From the NCBI RefSeq assembly GCF_004120195.1, contig NZ_SCHN01000030.1:1-46568 (forward strand): 46,568 nucleotides of DNA. Reading direction: 5' to 3'. A program made the translations under genes and the position numbers. Origin of the DNA: Enterovibrio baiacu (lineage in GTDB: Bacteria; Pseudomonadota; Gammaproteobacteria; Enterobacterales; Vibrionaceae). Below, in pieces: positions 30,480 through 38,547 of this stretch (position 1 is its first letter; each line of letters begins with the position of its first letter). A model generated the notes under the pieces. It saw only the letters and a program-made list of their open reading frames with translations. It searched no databases and was not told the DNA's origin.

Positions 30480-31760
30480 CTACATCTTGGCAAACATCAT
30501 CTTGTCGTAGGCTGCCACTGACTTTTTGAAATCGGTCATTTCGCTGCGAGGCACAGAGGTAGCCATCGGGATTTTCGCAGTCATTGGGTTAACCGCACGA
30601 CCACGGATCAGAAGTTCATAATGGATATGCGGCCCAGTTACACGGCCACTGCGACCAGACAAGGCAATGCGCTGACCACGCGTTACACGTTGGCCTTTAC
30701 GCACCAAAATTTTACTGTTGTGCAGGTAGCGGGTTCGGAATTGATTCCCGTGATCCACCACCACATATTTGCCGGCATAAGGATGATTTCTCACCATCAC
30801 AACCACACCATCACCCGTCGAAACAACCGGTGTTCCGGTTGGTACAGCAAAGTCAGTACCGTTATGCGGAGAAACGCGTCCCGTCACAGGGTGCTTACGT
30901 TTGGGGTTAAAACTCGAACTGATTCGCTTTTTGCTTACCGTTGGATACCGCTGGAAAGCACGCTGTAAGCTATTGCCGCTCTTATCGTAGTAATTTCCGT
31001 CTGTATGCAAGTACGCGGTAATCGGTGCACCACGACGCTCAATGCGAATGGCTTGAATTTCTCGTTGTCCACTCGGCACGCCATCAACAAATTGCTCCGC
31101 TCGCACCACTTCAAAGCGATCGCCTGCGCGTAAATCTCGTGAGAAGTTGATTTTGTCTTTGAGCAGATTAGTAACGGTATCTACATCGTTGTAGCTCAGC
31201 CCGGCTTTTCGCGCCGACACTGAGAAGCTGCCTTTGATATCCCCCGCAGAGACGGATTGCACCCACTCACCGGGAATATCGATTTCCTGAAACACGAATG
31301 TGCCATCATCTTCACGTTGATACATCACTTTAGATGCAACGTTAAATTCGAGTTCGAGCTTGTCGAGGTGCTTCGCGGAGCCATCAACCCAAAAGCGCAA
31401 AATATCCCCCGGTTGAAGGGTATCAATGCGTAAATGGTTAAGGTCGGTTTCCATCAAGTTAAGCAAATCGCTATAGGGGATACCTAACTTCATGAAAATC
31501 TGACTGAGGCTATCACCGGATTGAATGGTGTATTCATAATCTGGGAGCAAGAGCTTTTCAATGACGGCAGTGTCAGTCACGACAGCATCATTCGCAGGGA
31601 AAGCGGGGAGCAAAGAATTCGAAATCGTTAAAGGTATGATTCGAGACGCGTCAGAGCTTAAGAAATTGACGGACACGGCAACCGTCACAAGCGACAGTCC
31701 CATTAAGCCAAGCATCGATTTAGACAACTTACTCATCGTCTTGGTTTTCTTTTCGTACAT
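30480..31760 (-). CDS. LysM/M23 peptidoglycan DD-endopeptidase (MepM/ShyA-like)
   Basis: The protein is about 426 residues. An N-terminal signal/anchor (about 10-35) is followed by a LysM-like domain (YTIQSGDSLSQIFMKLGI, about 73-90), a linker domain of the OapA/Csd3 type, and a C-terminal M23 metallopeptidase with the zinc ligands of the HxxxD motif (HNGTDFAVPTGTPV) and the HxH motif (GPHIHYELL). Such enzymes cut D-Ala-mDAP crosslinks to allow wall growth. The ATG at 31760 has AGAAG seven bases upstream; a TTG start five codons earlier is possible. In vibrios, paralogues (ShyA/ShyB) are regulated differently, and I cannot say which this is. Confidence 0.92.
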   Translation of the reverse strand: MYEKKTKTMSKLSKSMLGLMGLSLVTVAVSVNFLSSDASRIIPLTISNSLLPAFPANDAVVTDTAVIEKLLLPDYEYTIQSGDSLSQIFMKLGIPYSDLLNLMETDLNHLRIDTLQPGDILRFWVDGSAKHLDKLELEFNVASKVMYQREDDGTFVFQEIDIPGEWVQSVSAGDIKGSFSVSARKAGLSYNDVDTVTNLLKDKINFSRDLRAGDRFEVVRAEQFVDGVPSGQREIQAIRIERRGAPITAYLHTDGNYYDKSGNSLQRAFQRYPTVSKKRISSSFNPKRKHPVTGRVSPHNGTDFAVPTGTPVVSTGDGVVVMVRNHPYAGKYVVVDHGNQFRTRYLHNSKILVRKGQRVTRGQRIALSGRSGRVTGPHIHYELLIRGRAVNPMTAKIPMATSVPRSEMTDFKKSVAAYDKMMFAKM

Positions 31761-31883
31761 TAAACGACTTCTCAATTACGCAGTATTTATTCATCACGGC
31801 CTGACAAGAGTATAGACACACGCCGCGTGTTTCAATTTATCGCCTTCCATTACTGGCAATTCATGCCAAGCGATTCCGTCATT

Positions 31884-31904
31884 TTATGCGCACACTGCGC
31901 ATAA
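31884..31904. repeat. 21-bp inverted repeat between the M23 peptidase gene and trhP
   Basis: TTATGCGCA and its exact reverse complement TGCGCATAA flank a CAC centre. The site lies about 125 bases upstream of the peptidase gene and 150 upstream of trhP. It has no T run and looks like an operator for a dimeric regulator; which one is unknown. Confidence 0.5.
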
Positions 31905-32000
31905 ACCCTTGGGCTGTAAGAATGACATTATTTTCTTCGAAAGGTTTCCAGAATCGAACTGGCTATGTTAACAAGATCACAGTAAAATCGCCGCTCCTTC

Positions 32001-32017
32001 GCATCAGCGTCTGATGC
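32001..32017. repeat. 17-bp inverted repeat upstream of trhP
   Basis: GCATCAG and CTGATGC flank CGT. It lies 36 bases upstream of the trhP start, in the position of an mRNA 5' leader, so it could be an operator or a leader hairpin. Confidence 0.45.
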
Positions 32018-32052
32018 GCCTGACTTACACTCAGAAATAAGAAGCATTGAAT

Positions 32053-33444
32053 ATGTTTGTACCAGAACTTCTCTCGCCTGCTGGCAGCTTAAAAAACATG
32101 CGTTATGCGTTTGCTTACGGTGCAGATGCAGTTTATGCAGGCCAACCACGTTACAGCCTTCGCGTACGTAACAATGAGTTTAACCATGAGAACCTTCAAA
32201 TCGGTATCGATGAAGCCCACGCATTGGGTAAGAAGTTCTACGTGGTGTGCAATATCCAACCGCACAACTCTAAGCTAAAAACCTTTATCCGCGATCTAAA
32301 GCCTGTTGTTGATATGGGCCCCGATGCGCTGATCATGTCAGACCCTGGTTTGATCATGATGGTTCGCGAAGCGTTCCCTGATATGGCGATTCACTTATCT
32401 GTTCAAGCGAATGCCGTTAACTGGGCGACAGTGAAGTTCTGGCAAACCCAAGGCATTGAGCGCGTGATCCTTTCACGTGAACTGTCTTTGGAAGAAATCG
32501 AAGAAGTGCGTAAAGAAGTGCCTGAAATGGAGATTGAAATCTTCGTTCACGGTGCACTTTGCATGGCGTATTCAGGCCGTTGTCTGCTTTCTGGTTACAT
32601 CAACAAACGTGACCCGAACCAAGGTACCTGCACCAACGCTTGCCGCTGGGAATATAAAGCCGAGAAAGCGACAGAAAACGACGCCGGCCAAATCGTTGAA
32701 GTGCAAGACGCTGTGCAGGTTCAGGAGGTTGAAGAACGTCCTAACAACACTTTGGGTCTTGGTAAACCAACCGACGAAGTCGTACTGCTGAGCGAAGCAC
32801 ACCGCCCAGAAGAGAAAATGGCCGCGTTTGAAGACGAGCATGGCACCTACATCATGAACTCAAAAGATTTGCGCGCGATCCAGCACGTAGACCGTTTGAC
32901 TAAGATGGGTGTGCACTCGCTGAAAATCGAAGGTCGTACGAAGTCTTTCTACTACTGTGCGCGTACTGCGCAAGTGTATCGTAAAGCAATCGACGACGCG
33001 GTAGCGGGTAAACCGTTTGACGAAACCTTGATGAGCACGCTGGAAAGCCTTGCACACCGTGGTTACACAGAAGGTTTCCTTCGTCGTCATAATCACAGCG
33101 AATACCAAAACTACGACTACGGCTACTCTGTATCAGACGCGCAGCAGTTTGTGGGTGAATTCACCGGTAAACGCCGTGGTGATTTAGCTGAAGTTGAAGT
33201 GAAGAACAAATTTGTTGTGGGTGATTCACTGGAAGTGATGACACCAAACGGCAACGTGACCTTCACGCTAGAAACCATGGAAAACCGCAAGAGCGAAGTG
33301 ATTGACGACGCGAAAGGTAACGGACACTTTGTGTTTATCCCTGTGCCTGCGGACATGGATCTTGCTTTTGGCCTCTTGATGCGCAACTTGGTTGAGGGTA
33401 CGAACACCCGTAACCCAAACACAGTTCAAACTGCGAGCGCATAA
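32053..33444 (+). CDS. trhP: tRNA 5-hydroxyuridine synthesis protein TrhP (YegQ, U32 family)
   Basis: The protein is about 463 residues. U32-family proteins once called peptidases are now linked to tRNA wobble U34 hydroxylation, using prephenate-derived chemistry and an iron-sulfur centre. Signature blocks are ELLSPAGSLKNMRYAFAYGADAVYAGQ at the N terminus, HGALCMAYSGRCLLSGYI, and NQGTCTNACRWEY with the conserved cysteines. The ATG at 32053 is preferred; a TTG two codons earlier is open. It lies 3 bases upstream of the ferredoxin gene, the same pair as yegQ-yfhL functional partners, which supports an electron-transfer role for that ferredoxin. Confidence 0.93.
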   Translation: MFVPELLSPAGSLKNMRYAFAYGADAVYAGQPRYSLRVRNNEFNHENLQIGIDEAHALGKKFYVVCNIQPHNSKLKTFIRDLKPVVDMGPDALIMSDPGLIMMVREAFPDMAIHLSVQANAVNWATVKFWQTQGIERVILSRELSLEEIEEVRKEVPEMEIEIFVHGALCMAYSGRCLLSGYINKRDPNQGTCTNACRWEYKAEKATENDAGQIVEVQDAVQVQEVEERPNNTLGLGKPTDEVVLLSEAHRPEEKMAAFEDEHGTYIMNSKDLRAIQHVDRLTKMGVHSLKIEGRTKSFYYCARTAQVYRKAIDDAVAGKPFDETLMSTLESLAHRGYTEGFLRRHNHSEYQNYDYGYSVSDAQQFVGEFTGKRRGDLAEVEVKNKFVVGDSLEVMTPNGNVTFTLETMENRKSEVIDDAKGNGHFVFIPVPADMDLAFGLLMRNLVEGTNTRNPNTVQTASA

Positions 33445-33447
33445 TCC

Positions 33448-33702
33448 ATGGCGTTACTGATCACTGAGAAGTGCATTAACTGCGACATGTGCGATCCAGA
33501 GTGCCCGAACGAAGCGATTACGTTCGGGGCTGAGATCTACGAAATTGATCCAGACAAATGCACGGAATGCGTGGGTCACTATGAAAAGCCAACGTGTCAG
33601 TCAGTTTGCCCTATCACGAACTGCATCATTATCGATCCTGAACGTCGTGAAACGAACGATGAACTCTTAGAGAAGTTCGTCACCCTTCAGGGTCTTGCAT
33701 AA
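33448..33702 (+). CDS. yfhL: YfhL-type 2[4Fe-4S] ferredoxin
   Basis: This 84-residue protein has two cysteine clusters, CINCDMCDPECP and CTECVGHYEKPTCQSVCP, followed by one further Cys. The long spacer in the second cluster is typical of the Allochromatium-type/YfhL ferredoxins. It starts 3 bases after trhP ends, so they are cotranscribed. It probably donates electrons or assists cluster supply for the tRNA hydroxylation enzyme; that is inferred from adjacency. Confidence 0.94.
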   Translation: MALLITEKCINCDMCDPECPNEAITFGAEIYEIDPDKCTECVGHYEKPTCQSVCPITNCIIIDPERRETNDELLEKFVTLQGLA

Positions 33703-33703
33703 G

Positions 33704-33727
33704 AAAAGCGCCGAAAGGCGCTTTTTT
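33704..33727 (+). terminator. Terminator after yfhL
   Basis: AAAAGCGCC (33704-33712) pairs with GGCGCTTTT (33717-33725) around a stable GAAA tetraloop, ending in a T run. Confidence 0.88.
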
Positions 33728-33761
33728 ATTGTCCGAGATGTTTCCGCGCAAAGCGTTCACA

Positions 33762-34598
33762 TCACTGGCGAAGCACCACCAAGCACTGTTCTGGTTTTAC
33801 TTTTACCCGCTTTTTCTTCTTCGTCGTGACGACTTTTTCCTGTTCATTCTTGGGCTTAGGTCGCCAACTGATGAGCTCACTGCCACAACCATCACCTTGC
33901 GGTGGCGCAGCTTGATCAACACAAGAAGCACTTCCCTCGGGGCAACGTAATCGAACATGCATGTGATAATGGTGTCCCCACCACGGCCTGACCTTGCGTA
34001 GCCATGTTCTGTCTTCCCATGTCATTTCACATAAGGTCTCTTTAATGACAGGGTGAACGAAGATGCGGGCGACTTCAGGCTCCGATGCTGCCACTTGGAA
34101 AAGAACAGCATGTTCCTCAAGCCAATTATCTCGACGCAACGAGTAGGACTTCAAATCAACCATGCTGATTGCTGTCGGTTTTTCTACGATGTTTTTTTTG
34201 AGCCTTTCCGGTGCAAAGCTCAGCCAAATGTCCGCATCAAGACCGGTTTGATGACTGGAATGCCCGCGGGTGAAATTCCCACCGCGCGGCATTGAAATGT
34301 CGGCAATCAATAAATCATCCAAACCAAACCCTTTGGTTTTCCCCGCAAGTTCCGTCAGGTAGGCGATCATATCTGGGTGCCCATAGTATCGGTTTCTTGA
34401 TGGGCGAATAACTTGATAGCCTTCCCCCACCAGCGGCATGGCTTCTCCGCCTTGGAGGCAGCCATTGGCATAGCTCCCGATTGATTGCTCTTGGCCACTT
34501 GCGGGCACACCCGCACGCTCCCACGGATTTGCAAATGCCATGTCGACGCCCCAAAAGAACAAGGCCATCAGAAAAAGCATGAATAGAGTTTTCTTCAT
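33762..34598 (-). CDS. mepA: Penicillin-insensitive murein endopeptidase MepA
   Basis: This 278-residue periplasmic LAS-type metallopeptidase cleaves D-Ala-mDAP and mDAP-mDAP crosslinks. The signal peptide (about 1-23, ending in MAFA) precedes the enzyme. Zinc ligands lie in RGHSSHQTGLDADIWL (His and Asp) and in WWGHHYHMHVRLRCP (His). The C terminus is Lys-rich (TTKKKKRVKVKPEQ). Length matches E. coli MepA (274). It is convergent with yfhL and appears to be transcribed alone. Confidence 0.95.
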   Translation of the reverse strand: MKKTLFMLFLMALFFWGVDMAFANPWERAGVPASGQEQSIGSYANGCLQGGEAMPLVGEGYQVIRPSRNRYYGHPDMIAYLTELAGKTKGFGLDDLLIADISMPRGGNFTRGHSSHQTGLDADIWLSFAPERLKKNIVEKPTAISMVDLKSYSLRRDNWLEEHAVLFQVAASEPEVARIFVHPVIKETLCEMTWEDRTWLRKVRPWWGHHYHMHVRLRCPEGSASCVDQAAPPQGDGCGSELISWRPKPKNEQEKVVTTKKKKRVKVKPEQCLVVLRQ

Positions 34599-34699
34599 CT
34601 CGTCCCCACAAGAATACGTTTCTCTACGATCTTAGCAGGCTAGACTTGCGCAAGCGGCAATAGGTTACTTAGGTATAAAGATATTTGTAACAGGGATTA

Positions 34700-34726
34700 A
34701 AAAAGAGGAGCCAAGCTCCTCTTTTT
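34700..34726. terminator. Terminator between the TonB receptor gene and mepA
   Basis: A perfect 12-base stem (34700-34711 with 34715-34726, core GAGGAGC) with A and T runs on the two sides. It lies downstream of the TonB receptor on the minus strand. Confidence 0.82.
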
Positions 34727-34757
34727 ACAGAAACATATTCATGTTTCAAGACATGCT

Positions 34758-34783
34758 GTAAGAGGAACGCCCGCCCCTCTTAC
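34758..34783 (-). other. Hairpin just after the TonB receptor stop
   Basis: GTAAGAGG (34758-34765) and CCTCTTAC (34776-34783) can pair around a 10-base C-rich loop, directly before the terminator. It may be a 3' stabilising structure. Confidence 0.4.
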
Positions 34784-34791
34784 TCTTGGTG

Positions 34792-36717
34792 CTAGAAGCC
34801 CCAGTTAACACCCAGTTTGATATTACGGCCTGGTTCATACGTGCCATTGAAATCTCCGCTCAAGCTCGCATGATCTCGATACGTTTTATCAAACACGTTC
34901 TTCACTGAAGCCGTCAGCGCGAGATCTTCGCCGCTGATTGGCATCCACTGCGCATACAAATCATGTACACCGTAACCTGGTTTTTCTTCCGAACCATCAG
35001 GCACATCCGTCAGACGTTGTACGAAACGGCCAGTCCAACCAAATTCCAAATCATCGGTCGCGAAGTAATTCACAGTGGTGACAACCGTATCGCCACTTGC
35101 AGTGCCGATGTTCATGTTACCGTCACTCAAAGGTACACCATTTAGCTCTGGTTCAGCTCGGCTGTAGCTAATGGTCGCAGCAACACTTTCCAACTGGTAG
35201 CCTGCCGAAACGGTAAAGCCTTGGTTATCCAATGTTCCGACGTTCTCGTAAATGGCGCTTTCACGGTCGATCACATCTTCAATTTTGCTGTCGAAAACGG
35301 TGGCAGACAAATACCCGTTGTTGAAATTCCAGTTCACGGTCAATTCAGTATTTTTCGCCGTTTCGCCTTTTCGGTCGCTTGAACTATAGACGTAATCCAA
35401 TAGCCACAACTCACTCACTTGAGGACCACGGAACGCTTCTGCATAACCAAGAATGACGTTCAAATCTTCCGTGATGAAATAGGTTGCAGCGACATTAGGG
35501 CTAAAACCACTGTCGGAAATATCAGTACCTTCCGAGCGAGAATCGCCATCTCGCAGATCTTCATCTAGGGCATAGTGGTCATATCGTGCACCCGCACTGA
35601 GCATCACCGATTGCGTTAAGTTGTAATCACCTTGTAGGTACACACCGACCTGATCGCCTTTGTCTACAAAGGTCTGGCTTCCACCGCTAAACGTTGATTC
35701 ATCTCTGCGGAAATCCGTACCGTAAATCAGTGTGAGTTGTTCAAATTTAGATGTGTTGCGAATGTCACCGCCGATTGACTCAGTATTACCCACATAGGTC
35801 CCGAATCTCGGGTCGTTGAAACGTTCAAGGTTCAAATCGGTGTAATAAAATGTGGTATCTAGGTTCAGCCAAGAGCTGCCAGAATCAAAAAGGTAGTTTA
35901 GCGTTGCTGTATCGCGGAAAGTGCTCTGCAATAATGGGTAGTTTCGGCTGAAATCCCCCATGTGCGGGCGGGCGTAGCGGGTCGCATCGTCCTCTTTACG
36001 CTCGTAACTAAAGGTGAGCGTCTGAGAATCGGTTAGCTCGCCGACGATCTTTGCGAAGCCGAACTTATTGCGGAACCCTGTGTACTCAGCCGTGTCGCCG
36101 TTTCCATCTTCATAATCGTCTTGGTCTGTATAACCCAAAGACGCCAATACAGTGACTTTATCACTCAGCGCGCCATAACCTGTCGCTGATGTTTTAAAGC
36201 CATCGGTATTGTCGGAATACGTGGTTTTAACACGCCCACCAAATTGATCACCCGCCTCGAGTAACGCGCGCGGATCTTTGGTTTTCATTTTGATCGCACC
36301 ACCGAGAGCGCCTGCACCGTCGGTCGCACGTCCTGCGCCGGCAGAGACTTCAACTTGCTCCAGAAGCTCTGGCTCTATGAACAAGCTGCCTTGGTGGTGG
36401 AATAGCGAGCCAGCTTGAACAGCACCATCAATCGTAACGTTCAGCATCGTATCTTCAAGGCCACGCACATACACTTTCTGTGAGTAGTCCGTTCCCCCAC
36501 CTACCGTGACTTCGGAACTGGTACGGAAAATGTCGTTGAGGTCACTCGCTTGGCTTTTCTCCAACTGGCTCGCGTCAATCGTGACGTCTGCAGCTTGGAG
36601 CGGATTACCTGTCACAACGACGGTTTCGTCGGTGTTCGCGATAGCTACATGACTGAAAAGTGCGGTACATACAGCAATATTGAGCGGGGATATTTTGAAG
36701 CTACTTCCTTGGAACAT
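34792..36717 (-). CDS. TonB-dependent siderophore receptor (candidate petrobactin receptor)
   Basis: The protein is about 641 residues. A signal peptide ends at about residue 27 (HVAIA). The TonB box DETVVVTG follows. The plug has YVRGLEDTMLNVTIDGAVQ, and a 22-strand barrel ends in NIKLGVNWGF with the terminal Phe needed for outer-membrane insertion. Size and layout fit ferric siderophore receptors. The start at 36717 is preferred because GGAAG lies 8 bases upstream; ATG 36732 is also in frame. A promoter overlapped by a Fur box lies directly upstream. Petrobactin as the ligand is inferred only from the asb genes about 1.8 kb away; heme or another catecholate is possible. Confidence 0.88.
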   Translation of the reverse strand: MFQGSSFKISPLNIAVCTALFSHVAIANTDETVVVTGNPLQAADVTIDASQLEKSQASDLNDIFRTSSEVTVGGGTDYSQKVYVRGLEDTMLNVTIDGAVQAGSLFHHQGSLFIEPELLEQVEVSAGAGRATDGAGALGGAIKMKTKDPRALLEAGDQFGGRVKTTYSDNTDGFKTSATGYGALSDKVTVLASLGYTDQDDYEDGNGDTAEYTGFRNKFGFAKIVGELTDSQTLTFSYERKEDDATRYARPHMGDFSRNYPLLQSTFRDTATLNYLFDSGSSWLNLDTTFYYTDLNLERFNDPRFGTYVGNTESIGGDIRNTSKFEQLTLIYGTDFRRDESTFSGGSQTFVDKGDQVGVYLQGDYNLTQSVMLSAGARYDHYALDEDLRDGDSRSEGTDISDSGFSPNVAATYFITEDLNVILGYAEAFRGPQVSELWLLDYVYSSSDRKGETAKNTELTVNWNFNNGYLSATVFDSKIEDVIDRESAIYENVGTLDNQGFTVSAGYQLESVAATISYSRAEPELNGVPLSDGNMNIGTASGDTVVTTVNYFATDDLEFGWTGRFVQRLTDVPDGSEEKPGYGVHDLYAQWMPISGEDLALTASVKNVFDKTYRDHASLSGDFNGTYEPGRNIKLGVNWGF

Positions 36718-36742
36718 CTTATTTACTTCCATCAATGATAAC

Positions 36743-36764
36743 GATAATGATTTTCATTATTATC
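36743..36764 (-). promoter_or_regulatory. Fur box overlapping the TonB receptor promoter
   Basis: Bases 36743-36761 match the 19-bp Fur consensus GATAATGATAATCATTATC at 16 positions. On the minus strand, a promoter pair TTTACA (36782-36787) and GATAAT (36759-36764), 17 bases apart, is directly covered by the box, so iron-loaded Fur should block it. Confidence 0.9.
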
Positions 36765-36869
36765 AAAAAGAAGTACCGTTCTGTAAATGCATTTTACAAC
36801 TGTTACAATCAGATTAAGTCAATGATTTAAAACACTTTAATTCACTTAGAGTAAACGCATTCTCCTTGG

Positions 36870-37574
36870 TTAGGAAAAACAATACCCTACGCCATGTGCT
36901 GTTTGTAGACGCTCCGCATCCATTCCTGCCGCCATGAGTTTTTTACGTACTCGACTCAAATGCATGTCTAAACTTCGATCGTATTTTTGGAAATCTCGAG
37001 AAAGAACACGTTGATACAAATAGTCTTTACTCAGTATCTGATGCTGCTGAACCACCAATGTCCAAAGCAATTTAAATTGAATCGGTGTCACTGAGATTGT
37101 TTGCCCATCATAGGTTACGATCTGCTGTTTTTTATCCATGACCAGCTGATCAACGGTCATCAGCGAATGATGGGAAGGCGTAGGTTGTTGTCCCGTGCGC
37201 CTCAAAATAGCCGCCGTTCGGCAAACAATTTCACTGAAGGGCTGTTGGCGCGTGATGTAGTCATCCGCGCCATAAAGGAAGCTGTTAATACACGTTCGCT
37301 GACAATATGTTTCGGCCAATAAAACGATGGGGACTGAGGTCTTTTGACGCAATTGCTTGAGCAAGCAATGACCTTTCATTTCTGGAAGTGACGTTGATAA
37401 CATGACAAATTCAATCGCCAATTGCTCATGCAATGTGAGCGCTTCATCGGATGTTAAACACCAGCGAACCATAAAGCCTTTACGTTGAAGTTGTTCAACA
37501 AGCATCTGTCCGTATTTTTTATCAGGCTCTACAACCAGCAACATATTTCCATGCTGTGCTCCTCGTGCATTCAT
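36870..37574 (-). CDS. OmpR-family regulator with a degenerate receiver domain
   Basis: The protein is about 234 residues. An N-terminal receiver-like domain (about 10-125) is followed by an intact-looking OmpR winged helix (about 135-234, with ISVTPIQFKLLWTLVVQQHQILSKDYLYQRVLS and the recognition helix SLDMHLSRVRKKL). The receiver has lost its phosphorylation chemistry: the phosphoacceptor Asp position is Ser60 (VMLSTSLPEMKG), the Thr position is Ala87, the Lys position is Arg109 (DDYITRQ), and the acidic pair is Glu16-Pro17. No sensor kinase lies nearby. It sits between the Fur-controlled receptor and the petrobactin operon, so control of iron uptake without phosphorylation is a reasonable inference. 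The ATG at 37574 is chosen; a GTG at 37586 is open. Confidence 0.85.
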   Translation of the reverse strand: MNARGAQHGNMLLVVEPDKKYGQMLVEQLQRKGFMVRWCLTSDEALTLHEQLAIEFVMLSTSLPEMKGHCLLKQLRQKTSVPIVLLAETYCQRTCINSFLYGADDYITRQQPFSEIVCRTAAILRRTGQQPTPSHHSLMTVDQLVMDKKQQIVTYDGQTISVTPIQFKLLWTLVVQQHQILSKDYLYQRVLSRDFQKYDRSLDMHLSRVRKKLMAAGMDAERLQTAHGVGYCFS

Positions 37575-37613
37575 TACTTCACCCACATTGTTTCAGAGCC
37601 AATAAATGCGATC

Positions 37614-37632
37614 GATTATCAATATCATTACG
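37614..37632 (-). promoter_or_regulatory. Possible Fur box upstream of the OmpR-family regulator
   Basis: GATTATCAATATCATTACG matches 13 of 19 positions of the Fur consensus and lies about 40 bases before the regulator start. It is much weaker than the two other Fur sites in the window. Confidence 0.4.
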
Positions 37633-37715
37633 TTTTATAAAAGCCTAGCACCTCACATATAGGATCAAGATCACATAAATAGAGTCCAATAAGTTAGGCG
37701 ATACATTCATTTTCA

Positions 37716-38546
37716 TTATGAATGCATGCGAATGTGTTGCTGAACGGAGTCAAGTGCGGCTTTATCCCCCAATAAGGTTTGCTTAACGTCATTGCCAAAC
37801 CACTCCAACGAGGCTGTTGCATGATCGTTTTTCAACACTTCGGGTAAGAATCGGTGGTAGTCCATCGCCCCTTCTAAGAGAGGCACCATGCCATGACGGC
37901 ACCCCGCAGGGGAGTAAACATTGTCTGGCGAGAAGACGTTTAGTTGCTCTCTCGAACGCACATTTTTCAGATGGTAGTGCCCGATGCAATGCGCCACGCG
38001 CCGATGGAAAGCGACAGGATCTTCCCCTGCCTCCCACACGTGCAAGGTATCAAAATTCAATTTCAATGCCGGATGATTCACTTCTTCCAACAATTGAATG
38101 ATCGAATTTGGCGTGTCCGCCAACGTCCCTGGGTGCGTTTCGACAAGCACATCCAACCCTAAATCAGCAGCATAACAACAGATGTGATGTAGGCGGCGTG
38201 TCATTGCTTTTCGCTGATGAACATCCACATTTTCGCTGGCCTGATGCCCAGCAAAAGTGCGAACTTTTGAGGTTTCCCAGTAGTTCGCAAGACGGCAGAT
38301 ATGCTGACATTTTTCTTGAGCATCTCGTGCATCTCCCACGATGGGAAGGTAATCACTGAGCATGGAAATAGACAGCCCCATATCATTGATCCACTGGGCA
38401 TCATATTGAGGCTGCGTTTCTAAACCGCGCGCATGTACTCCCCAAAGCTCGATACCTTGGAAATCATGACACCTCGCCCACTCGGCAATGTTCTCTAAAG
38501 AAACCAGATGGTGTCGAAACGAGATCGTACAAATAGACAACTGCAT
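37716..38546 (-). CDS. asbF: 3-dehydroshikimate dehydratase AsbF (3,4-dihydroxybenzoate synthesis)
   Basis: The protein is about 276 residues, a TIM-barrel of the sugar phosphate isomerase/epimerase fold that converts 3-dehydroshikimate to 3,4-dihydroxybenzoate, the catecholate of petrobactin. The N terminus MQLSICTISFRHHLVS and GIELWGVHA fit the AsbF family from memory. Likely metal ligands are Glu136 (LVETHPG), Asp166 (LNFDTLHVW), His192 (GHYHLKN) and Glu248 (SLEWFGND). The start at 38546 is chosen because of family alignment and a GAGG site 9 bases upstream; an ATG 27 bases earlier is open. It begins one base after the asbDE stop and is the last gene of the operon. Confidence 0.9.
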   Translation of the reverse strand: MQLSICTISFRHHLVSLENIAEWARCHDFQGIELWGVHARGLETQPQYDAQWINDMGLSISMLSDYLPIVGDARDAQEKCQHICRLANYWETSKVRTFAGHQASENVDVHQRKAMTRRLHHICCYAADLGLDVLVETHPGTLADTPNSIIQLLEEVNHPALKLNFDTLHVWEAGEDPVAFHRRVAHCIGHYHLKNVRSREQLNVFSPDNVYSPAGCRHGMVPLLEGAMDYHRFLPEVLKNDHATASLEWFGNDVKQTLLGDKAALDSVQQHIRMHS

Positions 38547-38547
38547 A

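Noticed and set aside
37704-37724. CATTCAT/ATGAATG inverted repeat at the asbF stop as a terminator
   Set aside because: The stem is AT-rich, overlaps the stop codon and has no T run, so termination is doubtful.
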